Source: Cycas panzhihuaensis (taxonomy: Eukaryota > Cycadophyta). From it: DNA of 64,000 nt. The DNA lies in assembly GCA_023213395.1 (NCBI GenBank), contig CM041465.1, forward strand, positions 132,191,741-132,255,740. Direction: 5' to 3'. Position numbers and translations under genes: made by a program. Under the pieces are notes generated by a model that was not told where the DNA came from, did not search any database, and was given only the letters and a program-made list of their open reading frames with translations. This document shows positions 22,280 to 33,057 of the stretch, in pieces. Each line of letters starts with the position of its first letter. The first letter of the stretch is position 1.

Positions 22280-23870
22280 GTGCCTATCGAGGAGGTCAAA
22301 GAGGAAGGGGGGGCTTCAGAGGTGGCAATCAACGCCACTCTAATCGGTTGCGATGAAGACAAACTGTTTTGTGCATATCAGACATCCAAGGTTGATGAAA
22401 CTTGGATTATTGATTCTGGAGCTTCACAACACATGACTGGAAGTGAAGAGCTCCTCACCAACATCAAGGAAGGCAAAGGTCAATCAGTGACCTTGGGAAT
22501 AATCAATCTACCAAAATTTCTGGAGTAGGCACAATAACTCCATTCTTTTCCTCATCAAATCCTTCCTTCACATTTCCCGATGGCAATGCCTATTTAATAC
22601 CTTCAATGGAGAAAAATTTACTATCTGTTAGCCAATTGGACAAGCAACAGATGAGTGTATTGTTCCAAAACGGGAAATGTATAATTAGTGACAAAGAAGA
22701 CCAAGTAGTAGCTGTTGGCTATGAGGATCAAGGCCTCTACAAGATGGATACAAATAATATAACACTTGATTCTGCTTACTCTGGTTCCATTGTCACTCCT
22801 TACTTGTCCAAGATGCAACTTTGGCATCAACGTCTAGGCCATTTGAGCTTAGACAATTTGAGGCAGATGATCAACAAGAACATGGTACATGGGCTTCCTA
22901 AGATTTATGGAACGAAATGTCTTTGCGAAGCGTGCATTATGGGAACTCAGCATCGCTTGCCTTTCCCTAAAGGCAAAGCGTGGCGTGCATCACATCCTCT
23001 GCAGCTAGTACATTCGAATTTGTGTGGACCTATGTCCACATCATCTTTTGAAGGAGCTTTGTATTATATCTCCTTCATTGATGATTTTTCTCACAAAGTT
23101 TGGGTTTACTTCATCAAACACAAATCTGAAGCATTTTCCAAGTTCAAAGAATTCAAACTTGAAGTGGAAAATGAGTCTGGCCATTCAATCAGAACATTCA
23201 GGACAGACAATGAAGGTGAATTTACATCAAATGAATTCACCCAATATTGCAAGGATAACGGCATTCGGAGACAACTGACGATACCTAACACTCCTCAACA
23301 AAATGGAGTCTCGAGCGGATGAATGTAACTTTGGCCAATAAAGCCAAAGCTATGATGCATGCACAAGGACTCACTCGAGCTTATTGGGTAAGCATTTCAC
23401 AAATGCCTATGTGGCCAATCGCAATTCTACTACGGCCACCAACATGACACCCGAGGAGGCATGGTCCGCAAAAGCTTATCCGTCACCATTTAAGGAATTT
23501 TGGGTGCCGCTTATATGCACATTCCCGATCAGCAAAGGAAGATATTAGACAAGCATAGTGTAAAATGCATCTTTGTAGGTTATGCCATTCACAGTAAAGC
23601 CTACAAGTTGTATGATCCTATAGGGAAGAAAATGCATCTCTCAAGAGATGTCATCTTTGCTGAAGAAGATCACAAGGAGGTGCAAACCACATCCATGCAA
23701 CCTCCCATTGACAAAGGCAAGAAGATTGTTGAGGCCTTCCTTCCTCTCAATTCTACACCATGTTCATCATTTGCACCATGTGGACCGTCTACTTCAAGCG
23801 AATTTGCTCCACTTGATCCAAGCACATCTTACTTGACCAACGACTTACACCGAAGATATTGAGGTTCAAG
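22280..23870 (+). pseudogene. D protease and integrase
   Basis: The protease motif WIIDSGASQHMTG lies near 22402-22440. After a frame break near 22495, the frame 22606-23322 carries GAG-pre-integrase (LWHQRLGHLSLDNL, CLCEACIMGTQHRLPF) and the integrase core. The first catalytic Asp is Asn (VHSNLCGPM, against VHLDLCGPM in E), the second is kept in RTDNEGEF, and the frame is lost just before the Glu (PQQNGV then shift). The C-terminal part resumes at 23500 with HIPDQQRKILDKHSVKCIFV. Confidence 0.9.
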
Positions 23871-25535
23871 TAACTTCAATTCAAAAGTTACCCAAATGGT
23901 ACACACAAGCCTTCAGGACGGTCACATCATTGAAGGAAAATGTCCATCTAAATATCCAAGAAGAAACCAATTATGCACTTATGGCTGAAGTGCTTTGTGT
24001 TGATGAGCCTTCCACTTTTGAGGAGGCTTCTAAAAATGAAAATTGGAAGGCTGCCATGGATGAAGAAATCCATTCTATTGAAAAGAATGGTACTTGGAAT
24101 TTGGTTAAATTGCTTAAACACAAACAGGCAATCAGTTGGAAATGGGTCTACAAGACCAAATTCCATTATGATGGTTCACTTAAAAGGCAGAAAGCACGCC
24201 TTGTCGCAAAAGGTTTTAAACAAAAAGAAGGCATAGATTATGAAGAAACTTTTGCACCAGTGGCAAACATGAATACCGTCAGACTTCTCTTGGCCTTAGC
24301 TGCTCAATGCAAATGGCCTGTTTATCAGATGGACGTGAAGAGCGCCTTTCTTAATGGCGATCTTCAGGAGGAGTTGTATTTGGAGCAACCTCTCGGATAC
24401 AAAGTACAAGGCAAGGAGCATCTCGTATATCGCCTAAAAAAGGCGTTATATGGCTTGAAGCAAGCCCCAAGGGCATGGTACTCGAAGATCGATGACTACT
24501 TCTTGAGACATGGGTTTCATCGATCTACTTCAGATCCTAATCTGTATATAAAAATGGAAAACCATGTAATTTTTGTTGCCTTGTATGTAGATGACTTAGT
24601 GATCACTGGTAGTGACACTAAGATGATTCATATTCTCCAAGATGATTTGAAGAGAAGTTTTGAGATGACAGATCTTGGACTTCTCCATTATTTTTTAGGC
24701 TTTGAGATATGGCAACAGCCAGGCTATATCTTCATCTCCCAAGCAAAATATTTTTAGGACATTTTGCAGCAGTTCAGGATGCACGATTGCAAAACTGCGC
24801 CTACACCTATGGAGAATGCATCTAAGCTTACTCTCAATGAGGAAGTCGCACTGAGATCCACACTTTACCGTGATTGATTGGGAGTCTCATTTATCTCACC
24901 AACACTTTCTAGGATATTTCATTTGTCGCTGGGATTTACTCACGTTACATGTCTCAACCCAATCGGATACCTTTGGAATGCGCCCAAACGCATGCTTAAG
25001 TACATCAAAGGCACATTACAGCATGGCCTTGAGTATGCACATAATGAGAACTTCACTTTGGAAGGGTTCTCAGATTCTGATTGGGCAGGTTGCCAAGATA
25101 GCAGGAGATCAACCTCGGGATCGCTTTTCCCTTGGTTCAAGATTGTTTCGTGGAGTTGCAAGAAGCAACCCAATGTTACCTTGTCCTCCACCGGCAGTAC
25201 AAAGCTGCAGCCGCATGACTTGTGAGGCTATCTGGCTTTGACGGATTCTTGGGGAACTTGGACTTGAGCATGGTCACCCCACCAGGATACATTGCGACAA
25301 TCAAAGTGTGCTCAAGTTAGCTAAGAATCCAGTCTTTCATGCGCGGACAAAACACATCGAGGTTCACCATCACTTCATCAGAGAACATGTTCAGAATGGT
25401 GAGATCAACCTCCAGTATAGACCTACAGAGGAGCAGACAGCAGACATCTTTACCAAGCCTCTTGGTAGAGAAAAGTTTGTAAAATTCAGAGATGGTCTTG
25501 GTGTCCGACTTAACATTGTAAACAGTAAGGGGGGG
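23870..25535 (+). pseudogene. D reverse transcriptase and RNase H
   Basis: 23930-24757 is open for 275 codons and carries all RT blocks: [79 protein letters not shown] and the catalytic YVDDLVITG near 24589. A TAG at 24755 ends it. RNase H follows with frame changes (KYIKGTLQHGLEY, DSDWAGC near 25077, and DIFTKPLGREKFVKFRDGLG near 25447). The C-terminus ends just before the polypurine tract. Confidence 0.92.
25526..25535 (+). promoter_or_regulatory. D polypurine tract
   Basis: AAGGGGGGG directly before the 3' LTR. Confidence 0.85.
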
Positions 25536-26088
25536 TGTTAAACCTTATGTTTAAATGTTAAGTTAATGTACTTTTATTTTCATGTAATATATGCACTTTT
25601 TACTTTAGGGGTGACTTATCACTTAAGTGATAAAGTGCACACCCACATTCTTTCTAGTGACACAACGTTGTCACTAAAGGGTGAAATGGACCCTCATGCA
25701 CTTTTGCTCACATGAGAGCCCAAAAGGACACATGTCCAACATGCAAGGCATGTATCTTGGATGTTTGACACTTGTCAAACATCCAAGGCCTTAGGTCTCT
25801 CATTTCACTCTATATAATGAGAGCTCTCCTCATTGTCTCACACAAGAGTTGGAGCTGTATTGTTATGCTATCAGTTTGCTAATCAAACTATTTCTTCTTG
25901 GGAGGTTGGACCAATTCCAACTCCACATATTGGGTATCATTTTCTCTTGCTCCTTCATTCAAGTTTTGTCTCTTTGCTTTCTCTTTGCCTTGAGTTTATT
26001 ATACTTGTTTATATTTCTGCAACTAGAACTAGAGTGATGCTAGTTTCTAGATCTAGGGACTGTTGAGGCCATTTAGCCTCTTTTCACA
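25536..26088 (+). repeat. D 3' LTR
   Basis: 553-bp copy of 18749-19299 ending TTTTCACA, followed by the GTGTG duplication. Confidence 0.95.
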
Positions 26089-26093
26089 GTGTG

Positions 26094-26765
26094 TTCCTGA
26101 AAGGAACACAATATAGTCAAGAACATACATGGAATGCATATTGAGGAACACAAGGAACATATGCCTAAACTAGAGCTATACTTCCCAGGGATGTTGATGC
26201 CATCACGAGGCATGCGTTCGTACGATCATATGGATGAACGAAAGCGTAATTAATGATGTGTAATGTAATCATAGTGAAAAGGCACTTTGTTATGAAATAG
26301 AATGGTTGTGACCACAAGTCACAACCATTCCCCCAAAGGACATCTAAATGGGTATTTATTGGCATTTTTCCCACCATTTTGGTGTGAGAGTCGAGTTATT
26401 CATTCCTATGGCATGTGCTTTAGGGTGAGAGCTGAGTTATTGTATTGGATGATATGGGTTTGTATGGAACACATGTCAAATGTTCCTTTCTAGTGACGTA
26501 CAAACATTGACAACGATATTGGTTAATGAATTAATGAGTTATATGGAAATACTATGTATCTAGTGCATGATGATTGTTGAATATGAATTTGTATTGATAT
26601 ATTGATTGACATGATGGCATGGTGATGATATATGATGATGATTTGATGTTATGATGTTTGTATGGAGAGTAATGACATGACTATGTTGATCAAGCCCTAA
26701 CTAGACTACTGGATAGTGACCCCCTTGACAAATGCACTTTCGTAGGGTGAAGGTAGAAGGCAACA
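26094..26765 (+). repeat. Gypsy A 3' LTR, right part
   Basis: Resumes after D. Contains GTGAGAGCTGAGTTATT near 26426, matching GTGAGAGCTGAATATTC in the B LTR, and CCTAACTAGACTA near 26696, matching CCTTAACTAGACTA there. Ends AAGGCAACA, matching AAGTTAACA of B. Confidence 0.7.
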
Positions 26766-28301
26766 TTGTTACAAGCTTTCACCCCTATGAAAATATTCTA
26801 TTTTGAAGTTATGCTTTTTAATCCATACTTTTAGATACTTTGGAGCTCAGAATGTTATATCACTAGTTTACTTATTTGAAATAGATTTAGTAATTGTTTG
26901 AATTAGATCTATCAGGTCATCTAATTGTTGCCTTATGATGTTCCAATGAGGTGTAATTGCATAGGTACATTTAGGTAAACTATTATGGGTATGTTTATGA
27001 ATCTTGTAGGCTATTATAGTATAATACTTATTTTCTGCCTTTGTTCCTATGCACACTTGACAATTGCACTCATCCCCCTATAGTATTAGTTTGTACTATT
27101 GATAGTGTTTGCTTTGATGATTGTGATAATTTATATCGATTCTAGTGATATACTTCTTCTTCTTCTTGTTTGCATTTTAGATGATAATATATCGAGAATA
27201 ATTATCCATGTTGGCATTTAGTTGTGTCTTGTAGGATGCCATCCTTTTGAGGGGGGGTTTCCTAATTTGCTTGTTTTTCTTTTTTAATTTCTCTTGTTTT
27301 GTTTTTTGATTCAATGCATAGACTTTAGTTGGATTCACTGCCTGCAAAATGTTATACTCATCTATAGGTGTATAAAATCCAACATGATCAAGTTGTTTTC
27401 TTTCTTGCAAACAATATAGTAGGTATTATAGGTCCTAGAAGTTGAGAAATAGGTGTTTGGCAGGGTTAATAATAAAATTTTTTGTACACGTATTATAAGA
27501 TGTATTATTGAGCTTGAGTGTGGCCTTGGAAAGTGATATAGGGAAAATATTTCATAATGCAAAATCCTTTTAGCCTCAAACAAGATTAATAAGAGTGAAT
27601 GCAACTAATGAATGTGATTTTCAATGGCCTATTTAGAGTAAGCATTTTGCATAGCAATATTTTAGTGGCATTTTTTGTTGTTATGGTATGCATGTTGTTC
27701 TTTTTCCTAGGAACAAAGATGACAAGTTCTAGAATCTTGTGTAATGATGTTATAGGCTATTGGAAAAAAAAAAAACAAGAAATTGCATGTTTATATTAAT
27801 ATCTTAAAAAATTACAAAGAAGATGATAGAGTAGGGCTTTGTCCCTAATCATTATACAAAATTAGGCAACTATAAATTTTGCCTCATGTCATTATATCTT
27901 CATTGCTTATAGTTATAAGAGTAAAATCCAAGGGAATATTTATTTATGACATCATTAGCAAAGGGACCCATTGTAAGGAATCAATGTATTACTTATCTCC
28001 ATGCCATTGGTACAACTTACCTCTTTAGAGAGCTATATAATCATCTTTGAAAGCAACTATAGCTAGGGAAGTAAGATCTATCAGCAATGTAAAAATGTGG
28101 TCCCACATCTAAATACAAATGGTAAAAGCATCATACAAGCTTCCACAATATAAGGTAAAAGTTAATTGTTAATGTTTATATGAGTTGGGTTAACATAGGT
28201 TGCTACAATGGGGCTTAAAGTTGTAGTTTGGAACTGCAATGGTGTGCTCTAGTCATTGCCTCATAAACAAGTGGTTTGATGAGGAATGTAAACTTTGGCA
28301 T
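26766..28301. other. Sequence without recognisable gene
   Basis: About 1.5 kb, AT-rich, with a CTT run near 27149-27166, a poly-A tract near 27764-27776, and scattered short open stretches without known domains. A short MGLKVVVWNC reading near 28209 faintly recalls the start of a LINE endonuclease but is followed at once by stops. Confidence 0.6.
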
Positions 28302-29056
28302 TGTTGACAGATACTTGGCTCACCAGTGCCTTGAAACCATTCAATAGCGTGTCCATCTTGTGTCCTTGTTACCCTTGATATCGGCTACACTCAAATCACT
28401 TACAACATATATGACAACTTACAACATTCTTCACGTGCAACATGTCAATCATAGCACTAGAAACAACCAATGTCAATCACATAGAATGCATAATATTTCC
28501 TCATAACTCATATATTTTGTTACCATCACTAAATAGAACATCACATCACTTCGACGTCCAACTCTCCCCCTTGAGAGTATATCATATGACTCAATTGTTC
28601 GGATCCCACCATTGAACCAATGAGAGAAATGACCTTTTTATACACTTTTACATGGCCAAAGCCTAAAAGGCTACAACTTTTAGAATGTGACTTTTGACCA
28701 TTCATAACACAAAAACCCTAATTAATACTAATTAATGCCATTGGGTATGGTCGTACAATCATGTCTCTTGGTCTTCTAGCATAGAACCATCACAAGAACC
28801 ATTCTAGAACTCTCTGTTGTAGTCAGAACCGCCCTTGAGTTGCTCCTGTGCTACATTAGAACTGTCCCTAGAGAGTTGTTTCTATGACCTACAACTGGCC
28901 TTTGTGTACCAAAACCGTTCCAAAATCATTCCACAATCGTCTTTCATTGGATTTTATTGATGGTACTTGATTTTCTTCTAGAATACAACTATTCACCATT
29001 CCTGGAAACATTCCTTAACCATTCCAAGCACCTTGGAGCCAAATGTACTGCAATCA
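28302..29056 (-). repeat. LTR of Gypsy remnant H
   Basis: Plus-strand TGTTGACAG to CAATCA (755 bp). The start resembles TGTTGACTGC of the C LTR, and the block CTCTCCCCCTTGAGAGTAT near 28563 matches CTCTCACCCTTGAGAGTAT in C. It lies just downstream of H ORF3, as a 3' LTR should. A TATA-containing leader is not resolved. Confidence 0.6.
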
Positions 29057-29189
29057 TCTATACAGGGGTTCAAAAATGTTTTGAGAATCATTGCTTAATG
29101 TCGCCAAAAATGTCCCTATCAAATTTTTTGATTTGCTGGTGGGTTACCTTCCCCCACTTCTTCTTGTGAGCTATCCTTATAGCTTGACT

Positions 29190-30320
29190 ATTTGAGCATC
29201 TGTACGTCATGCTCGCTCTGTCATATTTTCATTTATCTTCATCAAATTTTCTACTTCTGTTGTCTTGCCCTTCAATTCTTGTTGTACCTGTAGCATTTGT
29301 TGTTGTTTGGTTTCCAATAATTCATCCAACCAACCTTTCATCTGTTGGATTTAATCTTCCATGCTTCCTGCACCTTGGTAAGTACCCTCACTTGTTTTTG
29401 TATGTCGTGGTGGGGTGATACCGTGAACTAATACTGTGCTAGACACAATTGCTTGTTGTGTTTGATTCCTTGCCATCTTTTTGGATGGTGAGGATGTGTA
29501 GTATGTGTGACACCTTGTAACCATAAAACAATTTGCCTTAATGAGGCTTTAATGAGCTGCATAGTCTTTACTGAGTTGATATTCATCAGAAATGTATTTC
29601 TCCATTGTTGCATTAGTGCCTGTCCTTCCTCAATCCCCACTCAGGGTGGTTGTGTTGTACGGATTTGGGCAAACAACAACGCTAGCAATAGTTAAGGATG
29701 TTTGAAAGTTGCCTCTATACCTTTCATCTTTTGAATTGAATTTGAAGTGAAACTACCAAGAATTCACTCAAATTCAATTTCGTTCCCTCCTGCATCTCTT
29801 GGAGAGTGGTAAATATATTAGATGGACAATAAGTATTTTTTTTCTTCCCTAAAAACCAAGCAACATAAACTTTGGCTAGCCACCTCAATTTTGGGTCTAC
29901 TAAATCCTCAATTTTTATCCCTCCATTGTATGCCTTGACATCCTTTTTACACATTTCATAGACGGCTTCTTCCTTGTCTACTTCTGTCCATTTTTCTCCA
30001 ATTGGGATTCTTCCATTGTTAGGCAATTTTGCAATCCTTCCAATTAGCTCAACAAATATTTCAATTCTATCCAAGTTTTCTTTTACCAATAAGACAATTA
30101 TTTTCAATATCGTGTTGTCCCAATAGAGGGGTGGTAACAACATGTAACACTTCCGTTCAACACTAATTATTGCTGTCTTAAATTCATTTTTCATTCTAAC
30201 ATAGCCATTTTGTAATTGTGGCAAATAGGGGTCTTGTAAATTGAGTTGCATGTCAAAAAATTCACAACAAATCAACTTGAAATTTGGGTTACCAATAGTG
30301 GAATACTAATGATATGTTGT
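29190..30320 (-). pseudogene. ORF3 of Gypsy remnant H
   Basis: Third copy of the extra ORF. The open part 30275-29724 aligns with B: KLPNNGRIPIGEKWTEVDKE against KLPNEGEIPLGTKRSEVDRE, and GGIKIEDLVDPKLRWLAK against GGIRVADIIDIRLQWIAK. After a frameshift, 29640-29428 continues with WRNTFLMNINSVKTMQLIK and LWLQGV, where B has a TAG at the Gln. A predicted coiled coil (WLDELLETKQQQMLQVQQEL) lies near 29325-29210. A purine tract, AAGAAGTGGGGGAAGG, follows near 29165-29150. Much diverged from A and B, so conservation implies past selection on protein. Confidence 0.75.
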
Positions 30321-30639
30321 TGGAATGTTTCTGTGAAGATTGCTAATGTTCCTTCAGAATGCTTGTAAGCTAGATGCTTCCGCTCTAGAACACTTCTATG
30401 TTGAGGCTTTTGCTGTTATGTTGGACACTCTTGCTCTAGAAAGCTACTAAAAAAGGAGAAAATTTTCTTGAATTTTGGCATTTATAGCGTTTATGTTGTT
30501 ATAGGGGTCCTAGGAAGGGTGTAGAAGAAGGCTTCCTAAGTAATGAAATTGGGACTTGGATGATGGGACTGGAGTAGAATTGAGATTCCTCCTATAAGGA
30601 ATTGGGACTCCAGAATTCAACTATGGGAAATGGACGTGC

Positions 30640-31043
30640 AAAACAAGACTAGGAACCTTGTTGAATACCTTGTTGGATTCATTTGATTGCTTGGACTCTT
30701 CCTTGGGTCGCTTAGTTTCTTCTTCATACCACTCCTCGAATTCTTGTATCTCCATTGGATCCTCTTCCGAATACTCATCAACTATTTGCTCCTGCATAAG
30801 TTGTTCATCTGAATCGTACTATTTTGCTATTTCCTCTTTGACTTCATCTTCCTTGCAAGTGGGCTTTCCTTGTTCCCAATCTCTTGCATCCTCATATTGT
30901 CCTTGCAATTGTACTGGTTCTTCTCTAGTTTCTTTTTCAGGGTCCATTTTTTGATTGGAACCCCTCAATTTTTTAAGGAAAATTTCAACACCTTTTTGCA
31001 AATCCTCCAATATTTCTAGGACAATCTGTATGCTCTTATCCAT
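30640..31043 (-). pseudogene. Acidic coding segment upstream of H ORF3
   Basis: Open from 31043 to 30819, and after one TAG to about 30650 in the same frame. Encodes a short helical start (MDKSIQIVLEILEDLQKGV), then an extremely Glu-rich region with QEFEEWYEEE. It resembles the charged parts of gag or of the ORF3 tail in this family, but I cannot assign it. It may be a fused remnant left after deletion of pol. Confidence 0.4.
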
Positions 31044-31059
31044 TTCAAGTGGCTCACTC

Positions 31060-31671
31060 TACATTAATTATTAGTCCCCTCAAATTCTTTCATGTAGCTT
31101 AGGGCAAAATGTAACTTTATCACCAAAATTAAAATAACTTATATTCTAACCATAAAAATTGAATTAAACCCTCCTTGATATAAATGTAATGGAGAAATGC
31201 TTCCACTGAATCTCGTTTGAGGTTATTCAGAGACTTGTAACTTACGTAATGATTTTTTAAAGTTGATCAAAATTTAGGTTAGCAATAACTATCACTAAAA
31301 TGATGATAACTTTTGGACTCAATATCCAATTGAATAAAAACCACTTTCAACAGGAAGTAGACTTCAAGGCACACCTATTCAAAAAAAATTTGAGGTCAAT
31401 TGGATACTTGTAGCCCTTGTTATGATCATTTGAAGTTGTGGTAGTAGATTTTCTACCCTATAGATGGCAACGAATAGTAGGCCAAGATTGAAACTCTTAT
31501 AACTTTTAGAATTCAACTTTAAATCCTGCAATATAATCACTCAAAATTTATGCTACAAGCCTAGTCGTCTCAAATATGTTGTCACTTTTTTCAAACTTGG
31601 CCATTTACATCTCCAAAAGCATAGATTTTTGATAAAACCCTAATTGGCCAGAAGCATGCTGTGATACCAAT
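31060..31671. other. No gene seen; possible LTR-element leader
   Basis: AT-rich, no supported ORF. The minus-strand ATTGGTATCACAGCATGC at about 31654-31671 looks like a Met-tRNA primer site next to the LTR-like piece that follows. Confidence 0.4.
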
Positions 31672-32035
31672 TGTGCAAAGCCCACTTTATTTAATTCAGT
31701 AATAAATCAGAAAGTGAAACCATGCCCACAATGGATTAACAACATAATATCATATTTACAATAAAATAATATTTAGAAATACAAATCGTCATATGAGATT
31801 TTCAAGATAGCAGTCCTCTTTGAGGCGAGGGAGATCCTCCCAAGGCACTGTAGTGCCACAATGGCTTTAAGCCATTGTTCCAAGTAATATAAATAATAAT
31901 CCAAAGATGATGGTAAATGAATAGGGCTCTCTTATTTATAGCGATAAGTTGGGGCCTGTTTGTTCTCTCTCTGAAAAACTAAGCTCCCTTATTTATAGCA
32001 ATAAGTTGGGGCCTGTTTGTTCTCTCTTTGAAAAA
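31672..32035 (-). repeat. LTR-like piece with duplicated TATA region
   Basis: Plus-strand start TGTGCAAAG abuts a primer-site-like sequence, so it reads as the 3' end of a 5' LTR on the minus strand. Two TATA-like elements (minus-strand CTATAAATAAG) occur near 31930-31940 and 31989-31999 within a direct duplication of about 58 bp. No partner LTR was found, and the outer end is unknown. Confidence 0.4.
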
Positions 32036-32290
32036 CTAACTTCTTATTCTCTCTCTTAAAATTGACTTCACATTAGGCTTGTAATATTCATCGTGTGACC
32101 GTACTCTGCAAAGGTCTAGGAGATACCAAGTAAAGCTTTTGCTTGCAGATTCATGGTGGTAGGCTGGTGGTTCAAGAGACAAAATATATGAATCTACTAT
32201 ATCCTCAAACAATTTTGCCACTCTTCTACTAACAGAGCATTTACTCCAAAAGATTATAATTGAGATCCATTTTCTGTCTTCGTTGGGATC
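32036..32290 (-). pseudogene. Unidentified coding fragment
   Basis: Open for about 85 codons on the minus strand, with balanced residues (FEDIVDSYILSLEPPAYHHE, then FTWYLLDLCRVRSHDEYY) that look more like a real exon than AT-rich noise. I do not recognise the family. No ATG is required, and an exon continuing across an intron is possible. It borders the LTR-like piece on one side and the RecQ exons (opposite strand) on the other. Confidence 0.35.
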
Positions 32291-32681
32291 TCACAATGCT
32301 AAATTTGCACTAGCAAGTTCAAGAAGCTGAAGTTCAAGAAGCTAAAGTTCAAGAAGCTAAGGAAGATGATGAATAGGGTGTGCTCAAGAATTGGGATTGT
32401 AAAGCTAGTTTTTGTTGTTGGTGAAACATGGATAAAGGTATTTTGCATTTTAGTATATAAGGTTTTTTATTTGCCTGGGAAGGAGGCCTTATGCTGACAT
32501 CACCTAACAGGAAATGAAGTGATTGTTTTTCTATGCCTAGCATGATCAAGGTGCTCTGTAGGCATGAATGCTTTCTATACTTACTTTGTTTTGGTGTTTG
32601 AAGCATGTTAATATTTCTTGTGCTTCCGAGAACCCTGTGAGGATGGAATTTATTATTTTACTGAGTCCCATTTGTCTGCAG

Positions 32682-33057
32682 TCCGTTATAAGGATCTGTT
32701 GAAGGATGCGTATGCTGATTTATTGGATATGCTGAAAGCAACAAGAGATGATTGTGCCATAATTTATTGTCTTGCCCGCAATACTTGTGATGATATTGGT
32801 GCCCGTCTGCTGCGAGATGGAATTTCCTGTCGTGGTAAGTCCAAAGCACTTTTTCTTTGACAAATGACCATGAACTGAACGGCATTCAGTCCTTCTGTTT
32901 ATTCAAGATAATGATATTGTATGCGGTAGTAATATTCAAAGATATTCTGGGTTTCTGCAGTATACCATGCAGGATTAAGTGATAGAGTCCGTAGCCAAGC
33001 ACTGGATGACTGGGCATCAGGAAAAGTTCCAGTTGTAGTAGCAACTGTGGCTTTTGG
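32682..33057 (+). pseudogene. RecQ-type DNA helicase fragment, two exons (RECQL3-like)
   Basis: Part of the second helicase domain (HELICc) of a RecQ 3'-5' DNA helicase, a nuclear genome-maintenance enzyme. Exon 32682-32834 follows an acceptor TCTGCAG and encodes RYKDLLKDAYADLLDML and CAIIYCLARNTCDDIGARLL. Intron 32835-32960 starts GTAAGT and ends TTTCTGCAG. Exon 32961-33057 encodes [17 protein letters not shown] and VVVATVAFG, helicase motifs IV-V, and ends at a possible donor GTCTGT. The splice phases join without a shift. Next should come MGIDKxDVR, which I cannot find in the window. It is therefore either a truncated duplicate or part of a gene whose next intron is very long. Confidence 0.8.

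Larger units (their letters stand above)
18749..26088 (+). mobile_element. Copia element D, nested in the 3' LTR of Gypsy A
   Basis: A 7340-bp Ty1/Copia element with 551-bp and 553-bp LTRs flanked by GTGTG (18744-18748 and 26089-26093). It contains a 2-kb leader with a 12-copy minisatellite, gag, protease, integrase, RT and RNase H. The LTRs differ by only about 2-3% by eye, so this is one of the younger insertions in the window. Frameshifts in gag and at the end of integrase still make it inactive. Element E (36850-46541) is the same family. Confidence 0.95.
1..26765 (+). mobile_element. Gypsy element A (Tat/Athila-like), entering from left edge, split by three insertions
   Basis: Degenerate Ty3/Gypsy element read left to right: gag, zinc knuckles, protease, second capsid-like domain, RT, RNase H, integrase, spacer, ORF3 and 3' LTR. 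The order RT-RNase H-integrase is that of Gypsy elements. The 5' LTR lies outside the window. Three younger elements split it: I1 (1505-6190), I2 (12447-17666) and D (18749-26088). Each is flanked by a 5-bp duplication, and removing it restores homology to the related copies B, C and F. Many stops and frameshifts show that A is dead and is the oldest layer here. The integrase and the Asp-tRNA-like primer site of relative C suggest the Tat/Athila branch. Confidence 0.85.

Noticed and set aside
28205-28301. Possible LINE endonuclease start (KVVVWNCNG)
   Set aside because: Only about ten residues resemble it; stops follow at once and no RT of LINE type is nearby.
30658-30954. Ser/Cys-rich ORF on the plus strand
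   Set aside because: Shadow of the Glu-rich minus-strand frame upstream of H ORF3.
31672-32233. Full LTR from TGTGCAAAG to CTACTAACA
   Set aside because: The right part overlaps a coding-like minus-strand frame (32036-32290) and no partner LTR exists, so only 31672-32035 is kept as LTR-like.
32349-32606. 85-codon minus-strand ORF
   Set aside because: No domain or splice context; overlaps intron-like sequence upstream of the RecQ exons.
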